From assembly GCA_036823195.1 (NCBI GenBank), contig DAISGI010000004.1, positions 1 to 64,000 of the forward strand: 64,000 bases of DNA. Reading direction: 5' to 3'. The translations under genes were made by a program, and so were the position numbers. Below, piece by piece: positions 18,441-28,293 of the stretch (positions are counted from its first letter, which is position 1; each line of letters opens with the position of its first letter). Below the pieces are notes generated by a model, which saw nothing but the letters and a program-made list of their open reading frames with translations, was not told the origin of the DNA and did not search any database. The stretch is from UBA4874 sp002399435 (GTDB taxonomy: Bacteria > Bacillota > Clostridia > Caldicoprobacterales > DTU083).

Positions 18441-19496
18441 TTACTCGAAATCAACAACCTGCTGTTTTTCCGCGGATTCAAAGATGGCTTCCATCAGTTT
18501 CATCACGCGCATGACCTGCGGCAGCTTCACGATGATTTCTGCCTTCCCGTCCAGGGTAGCCGCCACATTCTTATAAAATTCCTTGATGTTGCCCGGGACA
18601 AGGGGAATTTCCGTCTCCTGAATGGTATCCTTCCTGCGGGGTGCCATGGTTTTGGTGATACCTGCCGCTGTCCGGACCGGTATAATATCGGTCTCGCTCT
18701 TTCCCTTTGCAGTCACCACTTTGGCAGGCTCTCCCCAGTTTACGATCTCAGCCGTGCCGTTATTGCCGAGCATGTACCATCTCGGGAGATTAATAAAGTT
18801 GCTGGTTCCCACCTCAAGCACATACTTCACGCCGTTTTCGAAAAACAGTTCTGCATGGAATCCGTCATCCACCAATTGATTAGTAACATGATCCACAGTG
18901 GCATAGACCTTTTTAACTTTCCCCGGTACGAACATCAAAGCCTGGTCCAGAATGTGAACTCCCCAGTCCAGAATCATGCCGCCGCCGTGTTCCTTTTCCT
19001 GTCTCCAGTCGCCGGGAATTCCTCTGGAGCCGTGAACTCTGGATTCAATGGCAAATACCTCGCCCAGCATTCCCTCATCATAAATTTTTTTCATGGTCAG
19101 AAAATCTTCATCCCACCGGCGATTCTGATGAACCACCAGAAGTTTTCCGGTCTCTTTGGAAACATCGATCATTTCCTGAAGATCTGCGGATCCCAATGTG
19201 ATGGGCTTCTCTGACACAACATTTTTACCTGCACGCATGGCCTGAATGGCGATTTCCTTATGAAGATCATTTGGTGTAGCCACCAGAACGATATCAATCA
19301 TATCATCCGACAGCAACTCTTCTCTGCTGTTATAGACTTTCAGACCTTTTTCCCTTGCCAATTGCTGTCTGCTCTCTTTGATATCGAAGGAACCGACAAT
19401 CTTTACTTCCTTCGTACCCTCGGCCAATTCCAGGTGATGACTGCCCATTCCACCAAAACCAATGATGCCAATGGCATATACACCGTTACCCAACAC
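18441..19496 (-). CDS. Gfo/Idh/MocA-family oxidoreductase (first)
   Basis: 351-residue NAD(P)-dependent sugar or inositol-type dehydrogenase. Rossmann nucleotide motif GIIGFGGMGSHH near the N-terminus, the conserved EKPI lysine signature near residue 100, and the alpha/beta C-terminal domain (LDWGVHILDQALMF with the His/Asp pair typical of catalysis). It begins with GTG at 19496, preceded by AGGAGG at 7 nt. Third gene of an apparent operon with another Gfo/Idh enzyme and a sugar isomerase, a combination common in inositol, sugar-acid or glycoside-oxidation pathways. Substrate unknown. Confidence 0.9.
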   Translation of the reverse strand: MLGNGVYAIGIIGFGGMGSHHLELAEGTKEVKIVGSFDIKESRQQLAREKGLKVYNSREELLSDDMIDIVLVATPNDLHKEIAIQAMRAGKNVVSEKPITLGSADLQEMIDVSKETGKLLVVHQNRRWDEDFLTMKKIYDEGMLGEVFAIESRVHGSRGIPGDWRQEKEHGGGMILDWGVHILDQALMFVPGKVKKVYATVDHVTNQLVDDGFHAELFFENGVKYVLEVGTSNFINLPRWYMLGNNGTAEIVNWGEPAKVVTAKGKSETDIIPVRTAAGITKTMAPRRKDTIQETEIPLVPGNIKEFYKNVAATLDGKAEIIVKLPQVMRVMKLMEAIFESAEKQQVVDFE

Positions 19497-19632
19497 GAAA
19501 ACTCCTCCTTTTCATTGATGGCTATCTGTTTATCAAACCACATCAAGTACTCATTATAACATGAACTCCACATGAATCCATACCAATTGACAAAAAAGTC
19601 AATTTTCTATTTTTCCATGCATCTTTTGTGGC

Positions 19633-20655
19633 TCAAAGACGGACAGGCTGTCCTCCGTTATCCGCAGATTCCATTTCCGCCCGGGCAATCCGTATGGTTT
19701 CCATGGTACTTTGTGGGGATGCCGTCCGGATTGGAGTATCGTTGATCAGGGCATTGGCGAAATATTTGATTTCCCGGTAATATCCGTCGTCTTTCGGCAA
19801 ATCCGGTATAAAGGACTTTCCGTCATTGGGATTGGCCTTCACAACCCCTTTCCGGTAGATCAGATTACCTTTTTCAAAATTGACCCGGAACAGCATTTCA
19901 AAACCGAAATCCCCTTCCAATGTCCAGTCATCCTCTGCCGTAACCACTTTCCCGTCCTCATAGAGATATCGGGTGGATACAATATCATAGCCGCTGGTGG
20001 GAATGACATTCTTCCCCACGGTGGAAACTGCCTTTGGTGTACCAAACAGCCAGTTGATGGTATCCACATCATGCACATGCTGGTCCATCAGTGCCCCGCC
20101 GCTCTTGTCCCCTATTTGCAGCCAGTTCTGATAGGACCATTTTGGCGTGGAACCGCCGCGGAAGAAATATGCGCTCAGCACCTTGCCGAAGCGGCCCGTT
20201 TCCACACAATCCTTCAGGTATTCATAGGCAGGCAGGAAACGCAGGCACTGCGCTGCCATGAGTTTCTTCCCATTTTTCTCCGCCGCATCGATCATTGACC
20301 GGCATTGCTCCACGGTCAACGCCATGGGCTTTTCACATAACACATTAATCCCCTTGTTCAAAGCCTTTACTGCAGCTTCTGCATGCAGATAGGTCGGAAG
20401 CGGGGTATCTACATAGTCCAGATCTTCCTTCTCCAGCATCTCATCAATATCGGTATACAGATGATATTTTGAAAAATCATATTTTCCATTGCCGACATTA
20501 ATGTTTCCCGGAATGAATATATTCTGAAATTTTTTGTCGTCAATATCGCACACGGCGGTCAACCTAACCGGAAATCCCTCGGATTCCAGGCGGATATAAT
20601 TATCCAGGTGCCCTCTTCCCATGAAACCGATTCCAATTAATCCAACTTTCAGCAT
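19633..20655 (-). CDS. Gfo/Idh/MocA-family oxidoreductase (second)
   Basis: 340 residues with nucleotide motif GLIGIGFMGRGH, the EKPMAL signature and the catalytic DQHVHDVDTINW stretch (His...Asp). It is distantly related to the downstream dehydrogenase; two non-identical Gfo/Idh enzymes in one operon often act in opposite oxidation/reduction steps of a pathway (established for some scyllo-inositol and keto-glycoside systems; inference here). ATG at 20655 with a GGGAG site 11 nt upstream. The 128-nt upstream gap carries a strongly purine-rich mRNA segment with a repeat. Confidence 0.9.
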   Translation of the reverse strand: MLKVGLIGIGFMGRGHLDNYIRLESEGFPVRLTAVCDIDDKKFQNIFIPGNINVGNGKYDFSKYHLYTDIDEMLEKEDLDYVDTPLPTYLHAEAAVKALNKGINVLCEKPMALTVEQCRSMIDAAEKNGKKLMAAQCLRFLPAYEYLKDCVETGRFGKVLSAYFFRGGSTPKWSYQNWLQIGDKSGGALMDQHVHDVDTINWLFGTPKAVSTVGKNVIPTSGYDIVSTRYLYEDGKVVTAEDDWTLEGDFGFEMLFRVNFEKGNLIYRKGVVKANPNDGKSFIPDLPKDDGYYREIKYFANALINDTPIRTASPQSTMETIRIARAEMESADNGGQPVRL

Positions 20656-20680
20656 AATGAACCATTCTCCCTTCTTTTTG

Positions 20681-20730
20681 CTTTCTCTCTTTCCTGCTTT
20701 TATGGTTTCTTCTTTCTCTCTTTCCTGCTT
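20681..20730. repeat. Duplicated 19-bp pyrimidine tract
   Basis: CTTTCTCTCTTTCCTGCTT occurs at 20681-20699 and again at 20712-20730, inside a 110-bp pyrimidine-only-like tract (plus strand) between the isomerase stop and the second dehydrogenase. The mRNA is purine-rich here. Confidence 0.7.
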
Positions 20731-20783
20731 CTTGCTTTTTCTTTCCTGTTTCTTTGTTTTTTTATTTTTATGTTTCCATATAA

Positions 20784-21617
20784 TTATTTTTCCAGAATCC
20801 GATCCATGGCTCCGGACGTATTGTAAAGAATCTGATCGGTATAATTCTTATAGGGCGACATTTCTGCTGTTATATAATCATCGTATCCGATCTCCCGGAA
20901 TGCTTTCATGACCTCAGGGAAATTGACATCTCCTGCCAACAGATCCACAAAGCCGCCCAGTGTCCCCACCGACTGGCGGAAGTCCTTGATGTGAACCTTC
21001 TTGATGCGATTTCCCAGAATCCGCACCCATTGCTCCGGATAGCCGAATTGGAGCACGTTGCCGATATCAAAATAGGAGCCTATCCACGGGCTGCCGATTT
21101 GATCAATGAGATTCCGCATTTCAAGAGGGGACAGCAAAAACTTGTTCCATACATTTTCCAATCCTATGTTTACCTGGTTGGCTGCCGCCTCTCCCTTCAA
21201 TCTTGTAAAGGCTTCCAATGCCCGGTCATATGCCACATCATACGGCACCGCCTCACCGCCTGCAGAAGGACCGGTAACTGCACCTGGAACTACAAGGATG
21301 CTGTCCGCCCCAAAAACAGCGGCTACTTCCAGCTGCTTTTTAACAATGTCCCCCGACTTTTGCCGGATCGCCGGATCCGGACTGGTGGCGGGATAAGTCC
21401 AATAAAGCCCGCTGGCAATACTGGGGACCTCAATTCCCACTTCCTCTGCCGTTCTTTTCAGAACCAGCAAATCCTTCTCACTGCTTGCAAGGCTCACCTC
21501 GCCTTCCTCATCCAGGCTCAGCTCGATTCCATCGTATCCTGCCTTTTTGGCCAGAACCATGCAATCCGCCATTTTCATGCCGCCTGGAAAGGACCAGATG
21601 TTGATTCCCTTTTTCAT
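20784..21617 (-). CDS. Sugar phosphate isomerase/epimerase (xylose isomerase-like TIM barrel)
   Basis: 277-residue AP endonuclease-2/xylose isomerase-like barrel (IolE/IolI/YcjR group). Metal-binding strands visible: DGIELSLDEEG, GLENVWN (Glu), GSYFDIGN (Asp), KVHIKDF (His), TAEMSPY (Glu near the end). Start at 21617 with GGGGGAA 8 nt upstream; the longer frame to 21656 has no site. First gene of the isomerase-dehydrogenase-dehydrogenase operon. Such enzymes epimerise or dehydrate keto-sugars made by the Gfo/Idh partners. Confidence 0.88.
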   Translation of the reverse strand: MKKGINIWSFPGGMKMADCMVLAKKAGYDGIELSLDEEGEVSLASSEKDLLVLKRTAEEVGIEVPSIASGLYWTYPATSPDPAIRQKSGDIVKKQLEVAAVFGADSILVVPGAVTGPSAGGEAVPYDVAYDRALEAFTRLKGEAAANQVNIGLENVWNKFLLSPLEMRNLIDQIGSPWIGSYFDIGNVLQFGYPEQWVRILGNRIKKVHIKDFRQSVGTLGGFVDLLAGDVNFPEVMKAFREIGYDDYITAEMSPYKNYTDQILYNTSGAMDRILEK

Positions 21618-21835
21618 CTTGATTCCCCCTTTGTTTTGACGAAGATGTAAACCCATTTCTGAATGGTATATGGTATATATGGAAAATTTGTTTCCTTATT
21701 TATTATACACGGCATTTTCGGGTTTTTCTTTACACAGAGGGTCGCAATATTTATAATATTGGACGTTTATAGCCGTGGCTGTGCCATGGTTCTTACTTCG
21801 CTAAAGCAATGCGACCCGGAAAATGATCAGCATAT

Positions 21836-21872
21836 TAATAAAACCCTGCAAAGATAGGAGAGAAATGCAGGG
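21836..21872 (-). terminator. Rho-independent terminator after the superoxide dismutase
   Basis: Stem CCCTGCA / TGCAGGG (21844-21850, 21866-21872) followed on the minus strand by TTTTATTAATA. It is the only feature I see in the 332-bp stretch 21618-21949, apart from a TATAAT box near 21700 that could serve the isomerase operon but has no good -35. Confidence 0.8.
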
Positions 21873-21949
21873 CTTGATTCATTCTTTATAGAATTGATCT
21901 ATTCCGTTTCACCGTACACCATCCGGAGTACCTTCTTAAGCGTATCGCC

Positions 21950-22504
21950 TTACCCTGCCCATTGAATCACACCGCAGGCCAGCCGCTTTCCGGAGTCCCC
22001 GGCAGGCTGGGTCCGGTAATCATCGGGATTATTGTGAATGATAATGGACCTTCCCACGACATCATTCACCTGAAACCTGTCGGTAAAAAACCCCATACAG
22101 GCCCTACCGTGATTGGAAAACAGGACGGGGAAATCCCCTGCGTGGTTTCCATGCGGCTGATTTGTAGGATTCCAGTGCCCGTTGGCAGCCTGAAACGGAT
22201 CGTTTGGATTGCCCACTTCGCATACACCATTTTCATGAATATGAAATCCGAACGGCCCCACCGGAGCTTCCGTCGCCGTTCCCGGTCTATATTCAGGCAG
22301 GCCGGTGACCTGTACACTGACCCAGGTTCCTCCCGCAACGTTTTGAAAGTTTACCACTCCATTGATTTGAGGCCGCAGTGGTCCTCCCGTCACGTAGGCA
22401 ACCGCATTTCTGTTTTCCCAATTCGTCCAATAACCGTTCTGATACAAATGATCGCCTCCAATACTTTTATGTACTCCTGTATCAGCATATGAGCCGTGAC
22501 TCAA
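21950..22504 (-). CDS. Cu/Zn superoxide dismutase family protein, start unclear
   Basis: 184 residues if the TTG at 22504 is the start. All ligands of the Cu/Zn family are in place: His88 and His90 (HIHENG), bridging His110 (GHWNP), His118, His121 and Asp124 (PHGNHAGD), and His157 (IIIHNNP). The disulfide pair Cys95/Cys177 and active-site Arg174 (KRLACG) are also present. There is no signal peptide, unlike most bacterial members. No in-frame ATG or GTG exists between the upstream stop (near 22560) and the conserved part, and the TTG lacks a ribosome site. The real start may therefore be non-standard or a base may be wrong. It lies downstream of the ABC exporter on the same strand. Confidence 0.83.
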   Translation of the reverse strand: MSHGSYADTGVHKSIGGDHLYQNGYWTNWENRNAVAYVTGGPLRPQINGVVNFQNVAGGTWVSVQVTGLPEYRPGTATEAPVGPFGFHIHENGVCEVGNPNDPFQAANGHWNPTNQPHGNHAGDFPVLFSNHGRACMGFFTDRFQVNDVVGRSIIIHNNPDDYRTQPAGDSGKRLACGVIQWAG

Positions 22505-22607
22505 AAGGTGAACGAATGAATGGAAAACATCTGAAAACAGTCTTGTGAAATGGACTGACCGGCGTTATAAAAACAGGCTTGTGAAATTCCTGCCTGAGTG
22601 ATTGAAC

Positions 22608-24287
22608 TTACGCTTCCAAAGCCCGGTACCGGTGTCTGGCAAGCGCAAACAATCCGTACAGCCCGGGGGCAATCAGCAGGAGGGCAAGCAGACCCAGGAT
22701 CAGATAAATCCAGGCTTCCGGAATGCCGTATTGAATCAGGGCAATTGCAGATACCGCAAACAAAGCGATTACCAGCCAGGAAAGCAGCATGCTGAACATA
22801 ACGTTTAGATTTTGCTTGATTGCTTCCTGAGGGTCGTTCCACTCAAGTTTTGGGTGCAGAAGATCTATGATCAGGCCCAGAATATTCATAAGGATGTTGA
22901 CCAGGGTCCCCAGGATAACGATAGCCAGCAATCGACCGGGAGAAATATGCAAAAGGACAGCTAAGGGTATTGCTATCACAATCAGATATACAGACGATAA
23001 AACACTGCTCTGGAGTAACTTTGCCAGTACCTGATTTTCAGGGGAGACCGGTATCATCCTGGAAAACCAGAATGTGCGGCCCTCCCTGGAAATGGAGGTA
23101 CAGGAAATCATATTCATACCGGATCCGAAAAGTATAATCCCCAGCGATATCAGAGCGGCTATGAAGCCATATTGAGAATTCCTGGCATAACCCATCGCTT
23201 GTTTCAGGCCGCCCTGCTGCGTCAGATAAGGCATGAGCAGAGCAAAAGGGAGAATGATGACCCCAACCAGTGAATTCATTACATATATGGGTGTACGCAA
23301 AAACAGCTTCCATTCTCTTCGAAACAATGCCGAGACAGGCGAAGACATGGTGCCAATGCTTTTTTCCATACTCTGTCTGGACAAGGCCTTCCCTTTGCGC
23401 TTTGCTTCCTGGCCGGACAGATAGCCTTTGTAAAAGAACCGGTCTCCCAGCCACCACAGGGCAGCCAGCAGTACCAGGGAGAATCCAACGAATAACAGAA
23501 AATAGCCCCATCCTGACAAGCCCGGAAGGGACAAACCCAGGGTAGCCCAGATACTGGCCGGGAATCTGCTCCCGATGGATTTCACAAGGGCAGTGCTGCT
23601 CCGGGCCAGCTTCTCCATATATTCCGCTTCATTTCCCTCCGGAATGTTCTGTGTAACAAAATTGATGCCCAGCCCCAAAAAAACGCCCAGCAGGCTGCCT
23701 ATGATCATCAGCATGTCCTTGTTCCGACGGATGTTGACAAACCGCACCAACAGGACAACAAAGATGGATGCAATCACCAGGGGCGGAACAGGCGCCAGCA
23801 CGATTAAAACAATCCCCTTCAGCCAATACCATATGCCGGTTCCCGCAGTGGTGCCATAAAGAATAAATGCAGGGAGAAGAAGAGAGAGCGTGACCGGATA
23901 CTCACTCAGAAGCACAGTGATAAACTTTACCCCCAGTACCTCTCCCGGACGTAAAGGCAGGGGAACCAGCATACCCATATCATTGGAAAAGTAAAATACC
24001 GATATAATATAAAAGATGCCGAAGATCAGGGAAAGCAGCTGGCACAGCAGGAAAGCAACGGTCAAAACGATTTCAGGATGTCCGATTGCCTGAGCTCCCC
24101 TGAATATTCCGGAAATCATAAGACAGTACAGATAAATTATGCTGCCAATGCCAACGACAACACCTGCCAGAGTAAGGACAGGTTTCCACAGGCTTTTTTT
24201 CTCCCGGGTATATTGATATTTCATGGATGAAATCCCAAAATATATATTGCAATAAGTCTTGAGTAAGGAAAGAAATTTTTTCATCAT
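22608..24287 (-). CDS. ABC-2 type transporter permease
   Basis: 559 residues, about 12 hydrophobic segments in two halves around a basic loop (GQEAKRKGKALSRQSMEK). The start ATG at 24287 overlaps the ATPase stop (ATGA), so the two are coupled. The pattern (a large multi-span permease with one ATPase) matches Firmicute exporters of the ABC-2 superfamily, whose substrates include peptides and drugs. The frame upstream of 24287 runs inside the ATPase gene and is discarded. Confidence 0.88.
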   Translation of the reverse strand: MMKKFLSLLKTYCNIYFGISSMKYQYTREKKSLWKPVLTLAGVVVGIGSIIYLYCLMISGIFRGAQAIGHPEIVLTVAFLLCQLLSLIFGIFYIISVFYFSNDMGMLVPLPLRPGEVLGVKFITVLLSEYPVTLSLLLPAFILYGTTAGTGIWYWLKGIVLIVLAPVPPLVIASIFVVLLVRFVNIRRNKDMLMIIGSLLGVFLGLGINFVTQNIPEGNEAEYMEKLARSSTALVKSIGSRFPASIWATLGLSLPGLSGWGYFLLFVGFSLVLLAALWWLGDRFFYKGYLSGQEAKRKGKALSRQSMEKSIGTMSSPVSALFRREWKLFLRTPIYVMNSLVGVIILPFALLMPYLTQQGGLKQAMGYARNSQYGFIAALISLGIILFGSGMNMISCTSISREGRTFWFSRMIPVSPENQVLAKLLQSSVLSSVYLIVIAIPLAVLLHISPGRLLAIVILGTLVNILMNILGLIIDLLHPKLEWNDPQEAIKQNLNVMFSMLLSWLVIALFAVSAIALIQYGIPEAWIYLILGLLALLLIAPGLYGLFALARHRYRALEA

Positions 24288-25003
24288 TCGGTCAGCTCCA
24301 GAAAGATATTTTCCAGCGAATCGGCCTGATCGCCGTGCCTGAGTTCCTCCATGGTACCCATGGCAATCAGTTTTCCTTTCTTGATGATACCAATCCGGTC
24401 GCAAAGCTTTTCCGCCACCTCCAGGACATGAGTGGAAAAGAACACGGTATTGCCCTCATCGCAGTGTTTCCTCATATATTCCTTCAGAAGATGGGATGAT
24501 TTGGGATCCAGCCCGACCATCGGCTCATCCAATATCCATACCGCAGGATTGTGAAGCAGGGCACCCGTCAATACAATTTTCTGCTTCATCCCATGAGAGT
24601 AACTTTTAATGAGATCTCCCACTGCGTCCGTTAAATCGAACATATCGAGGAGTTGACTTATCCGCTCACATCTTTCCTTCACAGGTACTTCATAGACATC
24701 CGCCAGAAAGTTCAGATATTCGATTCCGGTGAGCCGGTCATAGACATCCGGATTATCCGGGACATACCCAGTCTGCCGCTTTGCTTCCAGGGGATTTTCC
24801 GCGGTATCAAACCCTGCCAGCCGGATGGTCCCGCTGTCGGGGTTTAAAAGACCCACCATCATTTTAATGGTAGTGGTTTTTCCTGCTCCGTTGGGACCCA
24901 AAAATCCGAAGATCTCTCCGGGACGGACATTCAGATTCAAATCGTCCACAGCTTTTACGGAACCTTTGTTATAGCTCTTGGAAAGGTGCTTGATTTCTAT
25001 CAT
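24284..25003 (-). CDS. ABC transporter ATP-binding protein
   Basis: 239 residues with Walker A (GPNGAGKTT, about 37-45), Q-loop (TGYVPDNPDVY), signature YSHGMKQK (LSGGQ variant), Walker B VWILDEP and the switch His (FSTH). Start 25003, with AAGGAG 8 nt upstream. It drives the membrane partner encoded immediately downstream. No regulator is adjacent. Confidence 0.95.
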   Translation of the reverse strand: MIEIKHLSKSYNKGSVKAVDDLNLNVRPGEIFGFLGPNGAGKTTTIKMMVGLLNPDSGTIRLAGFDTAENPLEAKRQTGYVPDNPDVYDRLTGIEYLNFLADVYEVPVKERCERISQLLDMFDLTDAVGDLIKSYSHGMKQKIVLTGALLHNPAVWILDEPMVGLDPKSSHLLKEYMRKHCDEGNTVFFSTHVLEVAEKLCDRIGIIKKGKLIAMGTMEELRHGDQADSLENIFLELTE

Positions 25004-25238
25004 ACCGTTTCTCCTTGCCTTTTCGTTAACTTATTTTAACATGCTCCGCCCACAAATGGAAGTGAAATATGGTCCTGCTTTTTCCAGTCTCTGAGAATGC
25101 AATAATATATCATGCAGGAATTTTTTCATTGGAAAGGAAGAGAAAGGATTCCCGCCGAAAATGTAGAATAACTATTATGGTTATACTAAAAACAAGAATG
25201 GAATAGACAATTCCTATTTGAATGAAAGGAGTTTTTTT

Positions 25239-28172
25239 ATGAACCTGGAAAAAGGAAAGCAATACCATGGCTTCCGGTTGGAAGAGCAGAAAGACATCAA
25301 GGAATTAAATGCCACTGCAAACCTGTTTTTTCATGAAAAGAGCGGCGCCAGGCTGCTCTATCTGCAAAACGATGACGACAATAAAGTATTCTCCATATCT
25401 TTTCGCACACCGCCGCCGGACAACACAGGAGTGCCGCATATTATGGAACATTCGGTGCTGTGCGGTTCCAGGAAGTTTCCCCTGCGGGAACCTTTTGTCG
25501 AGCTTGTCAAAGGCTCTCTCAATACCTTCCTGAATGCCATCACCTACCCGGATAAAACGGTATATCCCATTGCCAGCCGCAATGACAAGGACTTCACCAA
25601 TCTGATGGACGTCTATCTGGACGCCGTTTTTTATCCCAGCCTCCATACCAAGCCGGAAACCCTGATGCAGGAGGGCTGGCATTACGAACTGGAGGATAAG
25701 GATCAGCCCCTTGCCTACAAAGGCGTTGTATACAATGAAATGAAGGGAGCTTACTCTTCCCCTGAGCAGGTTCTTTTTGCAAAAATCCAGGAATCCCTGT
25801 ATCCGGACACTCCCTATGCCTATGAATCCGGAGGAGATCCTGATTTCATCCCGGATCTGACCCAGGAACGGTTTGAAGCATTCCATAAAAAATATTATCA
25901 TCCTTCCAACAGCTACATTTATCTGTATGGAAACGGCGACATGGACGCCCATCTGCGCTTCATCGACGAGGAATACCTGAGTCATTTTGTCAGGCAGCCG
26001 GTGGATTCTGAGATCCCGGTGCAGAAGCCCTTTTCCAAAATGCACAGGATGGATGCGGAGTATTCTGTTTCCACCCAGGACAGCCCGCAGGGCAAGGCCT
26101 ACCTGAGTCTGAACTATTCCATCGGTCAGTCCACTGATCCTTTCCTTTATCTGGCGTTCAATATCCTGGAATATCTGCTGCTGGATAACCCGGCTGCGCC
26201 TCTGAAAAGGGCCCTGCTGGAAGCGGGAATCGGAAAAGATGTTTTCGGAGCCTTTGAAAATTCGATTCAACAGCCGTTCTTCAGTATTATCGTAAAGGAT
26301 GCCAATGGAGAAGACGCGGACCGATTCCGGCAGATTACGGAAACCACGCTGCAGGACCTGGTTAAAAAAGGCATCGACAAACGTTTGGTGGAAGCAGCCA
26401 TCAATTACCGGGAATTCAAACTCCGGGAAGCAGATTTCGGCGGCAGCCCCAAGGGCCTGATCTATGGCATCCGCTGCATGGACAGCTGGCTCTACGGAGA
26501 AGATCCCACCATGCATCTGTATTTTGAAGACACTCTTGCAAAGATCCGGAAAGCCCTTACCGAGCCGCTTTTCGAAGAGCTGATCGAAAAATACATACTG
26601 AACAATGCTCACAGCAGTATGGTGATTGCGAAGCCCAAACCCGGTCTGGCGGAGAAGAAAGATCAGGAGACAGAGACAAAACTGCGGGACTACAAAAAGA
26701 CACTGACGGATTCCCAGGTGGATGGGATCATCCATCAAACCAAAGAATTGAAGCGGAAACAGTCTGAACCCGATTCTGCGGAAGCACTGGCCACCATTCC
26801 GACAGTGGAATTATCCGACATCGAGCCCAAAGCAGAGGAACTGCCCCTGACCGAGAAAACACAGTCCGGCGTTCCGGTATTGCATCATCCCCTGTTCACC
26901 AATGGGATATCTTATGTAAACCTTTGGTTCGGCACCGATGCCGTACCCGTGGATCTGATCCCTTATGCCGGGCTGCTGGTCAATGTACTGGGCCAGATCA
27001 ACACCAAAAATTATGGCTATGAGGAGCTGTCCAAGGAAATCAACATCCATACCGGCGGAATTGATTACTCCATCCAGTCCCTGGCTTTGAATGGGAAGGA
27101 CGGGGAATTCAAGCCCAAACTGTTGATCCAGGCCAAATCGCTGACAGACAAGCTCCCCCGGCTGATGGAGCTTTTGTGCGAGCTGGTGAATGAAACCCTG
27201 TACCAGAATACCAAGCGGCTTCGGGAGATCATACAGGAAGTTCGTTCCCGTATGGAAATGGTGATCAATCAGTCCGGCAACATCATAGCGCTGAACCGTG
27301 TCAGCTCCTATTTCTCCCCTGCGGGGAAATATACCGAGCTGGTTTCCGGAATCGAGTATTACCGCTTCCTGAGCCATCTGGAGCGAAACTTTGACAAGGA
27401 AAAAGAAGCATTGGTACAGAAACTGGAACAGGCAGCCAGGCTGATCTTCCAAAAAAGCAATCTGGTCGCCAGTGTTACCCTTCCCGAGGAGGATTACCCG
27501 AAATTTGCCGGGCCGTTTGACCGCTTTGCCGACAGTCTGAAACAGGAAAAGCCGGCTCCGGCTCCGTTCCCATTCCGGATCTCGGCGGAAAATGAAGGCC
27601 TGATGACTCCAAGCAAGGTGCAGTATGTGGCCAAAGGATACAGTTTCCTTAAAATGGGCTATCATTACACCGGGTCCATGCAGGTGCTTCGGACCATCGC
27701 CAATATGGATTACCTCTGGAACCGCGTCCGGATCCAGGGCGGCGCTTATGGGGTATCTGTCGTCTTTACCCGGAGCGGCATGATGATCTTTACCTCATAC
27801 CGGGATCCCAGCCTGCGGGAAACCCTGGAAAACTATGACGGGTTGTCCGATTATCTGTCCGCCTTTGACGCGGATAAGAGGGAAATGAAGAAATACATCA
27901 TCGGTACCATCAGCAGTATCGATGCGCCTCTGACCCCACAGATGAAAGGCAACCGGGCAGATATCAACTATTTCACCGGCCTTTCCCGGAGCCAGATTCA
28001 GAAGGAAAGAGATGAGATCCTGAGCACAAAGGCAGAAGACATCAAAGCGCTGGCCGGTTTGGCACGGGATATCACAAAAAACAATTTTGTCTGTGTGCTG
28101 GGCGGAGAAGGCAAGATTGAAGCGAATAAGGATTTGTTCAAAAAACGGATCCGCGTTTTCGGACAGGAATAA
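25239..28172 (+). CDS. M16C-family zinc metallopeptidase (PreP/insulinase-like)
   Basis: 977 residues. The inverted zinc motif HxxEH is at His67-x-x-Glu70-His71 (PHIMEH); the distal Glu is in YNEMKGAYSS. Four-domain layout of presequence-protease-like enzymes (two homologous halves, an M16C-associated domain in the middle). It should degrade unfolded peptides in a closed chamber. ATG 25239 follows AAAGGAG with a 7-nt spacer; the frame from 25218 is longer but unsupported. No signal peptide, so cytoplasmic. Single gene, closed by the terminator at 28221. Confidence 0.95.
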   Translation: MNLEKGKQYHGFRLEEQKDIKELNATANLFFHEKSGARLLYLQNDDDNKVFSISFRTPPPDNTGVPHIMEHSVLCGSRKFPLREPFVELVKGSLNTFLNAITYPDKTVYPIASRNDKDFTNLMDVYLDAVFYPSLHTKPETLMQEGWHYELEDKDQPLAYKGVVYNEMKGAYSSPEQVLFAKIQESLYPDTPYAYESGGDPDFIPDLTQERFEAFHKKYYHPSNSYIYLYGNGDMDAHLRFIDEEYLSHFVRQPVDSEIPVQKPFSKMHRMDAEYSVSTQDSPQGKAYLSLNYSIGQSTDPFLYLAFNILEYLLLDNPAAPLKRALLEAGIGKDVFGAFENSIQQPFFSIIVKDANGEDADRFRQITETTLQDLVKKGIDKRLVEAAINYREFKLREADFGGSPKGLIYGIRCMDSWLYGEDPTMHLYFEDTLAKIRKALTEPLFEELIEKYILNNAHSSMVIAKPKPGLAEKKDQETETKLRDYKKTLTDSQVDGIIHQTKELKRKQSEPDSAEALATIPTVELSDIEPKAEELPLTEKTQSGVPVLHHPLFTNGISYVNLWFGTDAVPVDLIPYAGLLVNVLGQINTKNYGYEELSKEINIHTGGIDYSIQSLALNGKDGEFKPKLLIQAKSLTDKLPRLMELLCELVNETLYQNTKRLREIIQEVRSRMEMVINQSGNIIALNRVSSYFSPAGKYTELVSGIEYYRFLSHLERNFDKEKEALVQKLEQAARLIFQKSNLVASVTLPEEDYPKFAGPFDRFADSLKQEKPAPAPFPFRISAENEGLMTPSKVQYVAKGYSFLKMGYHYTGSMQVLRTIANMDYLWNRVRIQGGAYGVSVVFTRSGMMIFTSYRDPSLRETLENYDGLSDYLSAFDADKREMKKYIIGTISSIDAPLTPQMKGNRADINYFTGLSRSQIQKERDEILSTKAEDIKALAGLARDITKNNFVCVLGGEGKIEANKDLFKKRIRVFGQE

Positions 28173-28220
28173 AGTTCCGGATGAAGCCCATCATGAAGTG
28201 AATTTACGGAAAAGTGTTCA

Positions 28221-28252
28221 AAGGAGGCTGACCTGTTTGGGCCAGCCTCCTT
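28221..28252. terminator. Hairpin between convergent peptidase and lipoprotein genes
   Basis: 10-bp stem AAGGAGGCTG / CAGCCTCCTT, with an inner ACC/GG pairing, 48 nt after the peptidase stop. The plus-strand side continues CCCTATTCCTTT. Probably terminates both converging transcripts. Confidence 0.75.
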
Positions 28253-28293
28253 CCCTATTCCTTTACTCATATTTCTTATTGATGTCGTTGCTT

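Noticed and set aside
25305..26738. 477-residue minus-strand frame
   Set aside because: Antisense shadow of the M16C peptidase, which has clear catalytic motifs on the other strand.
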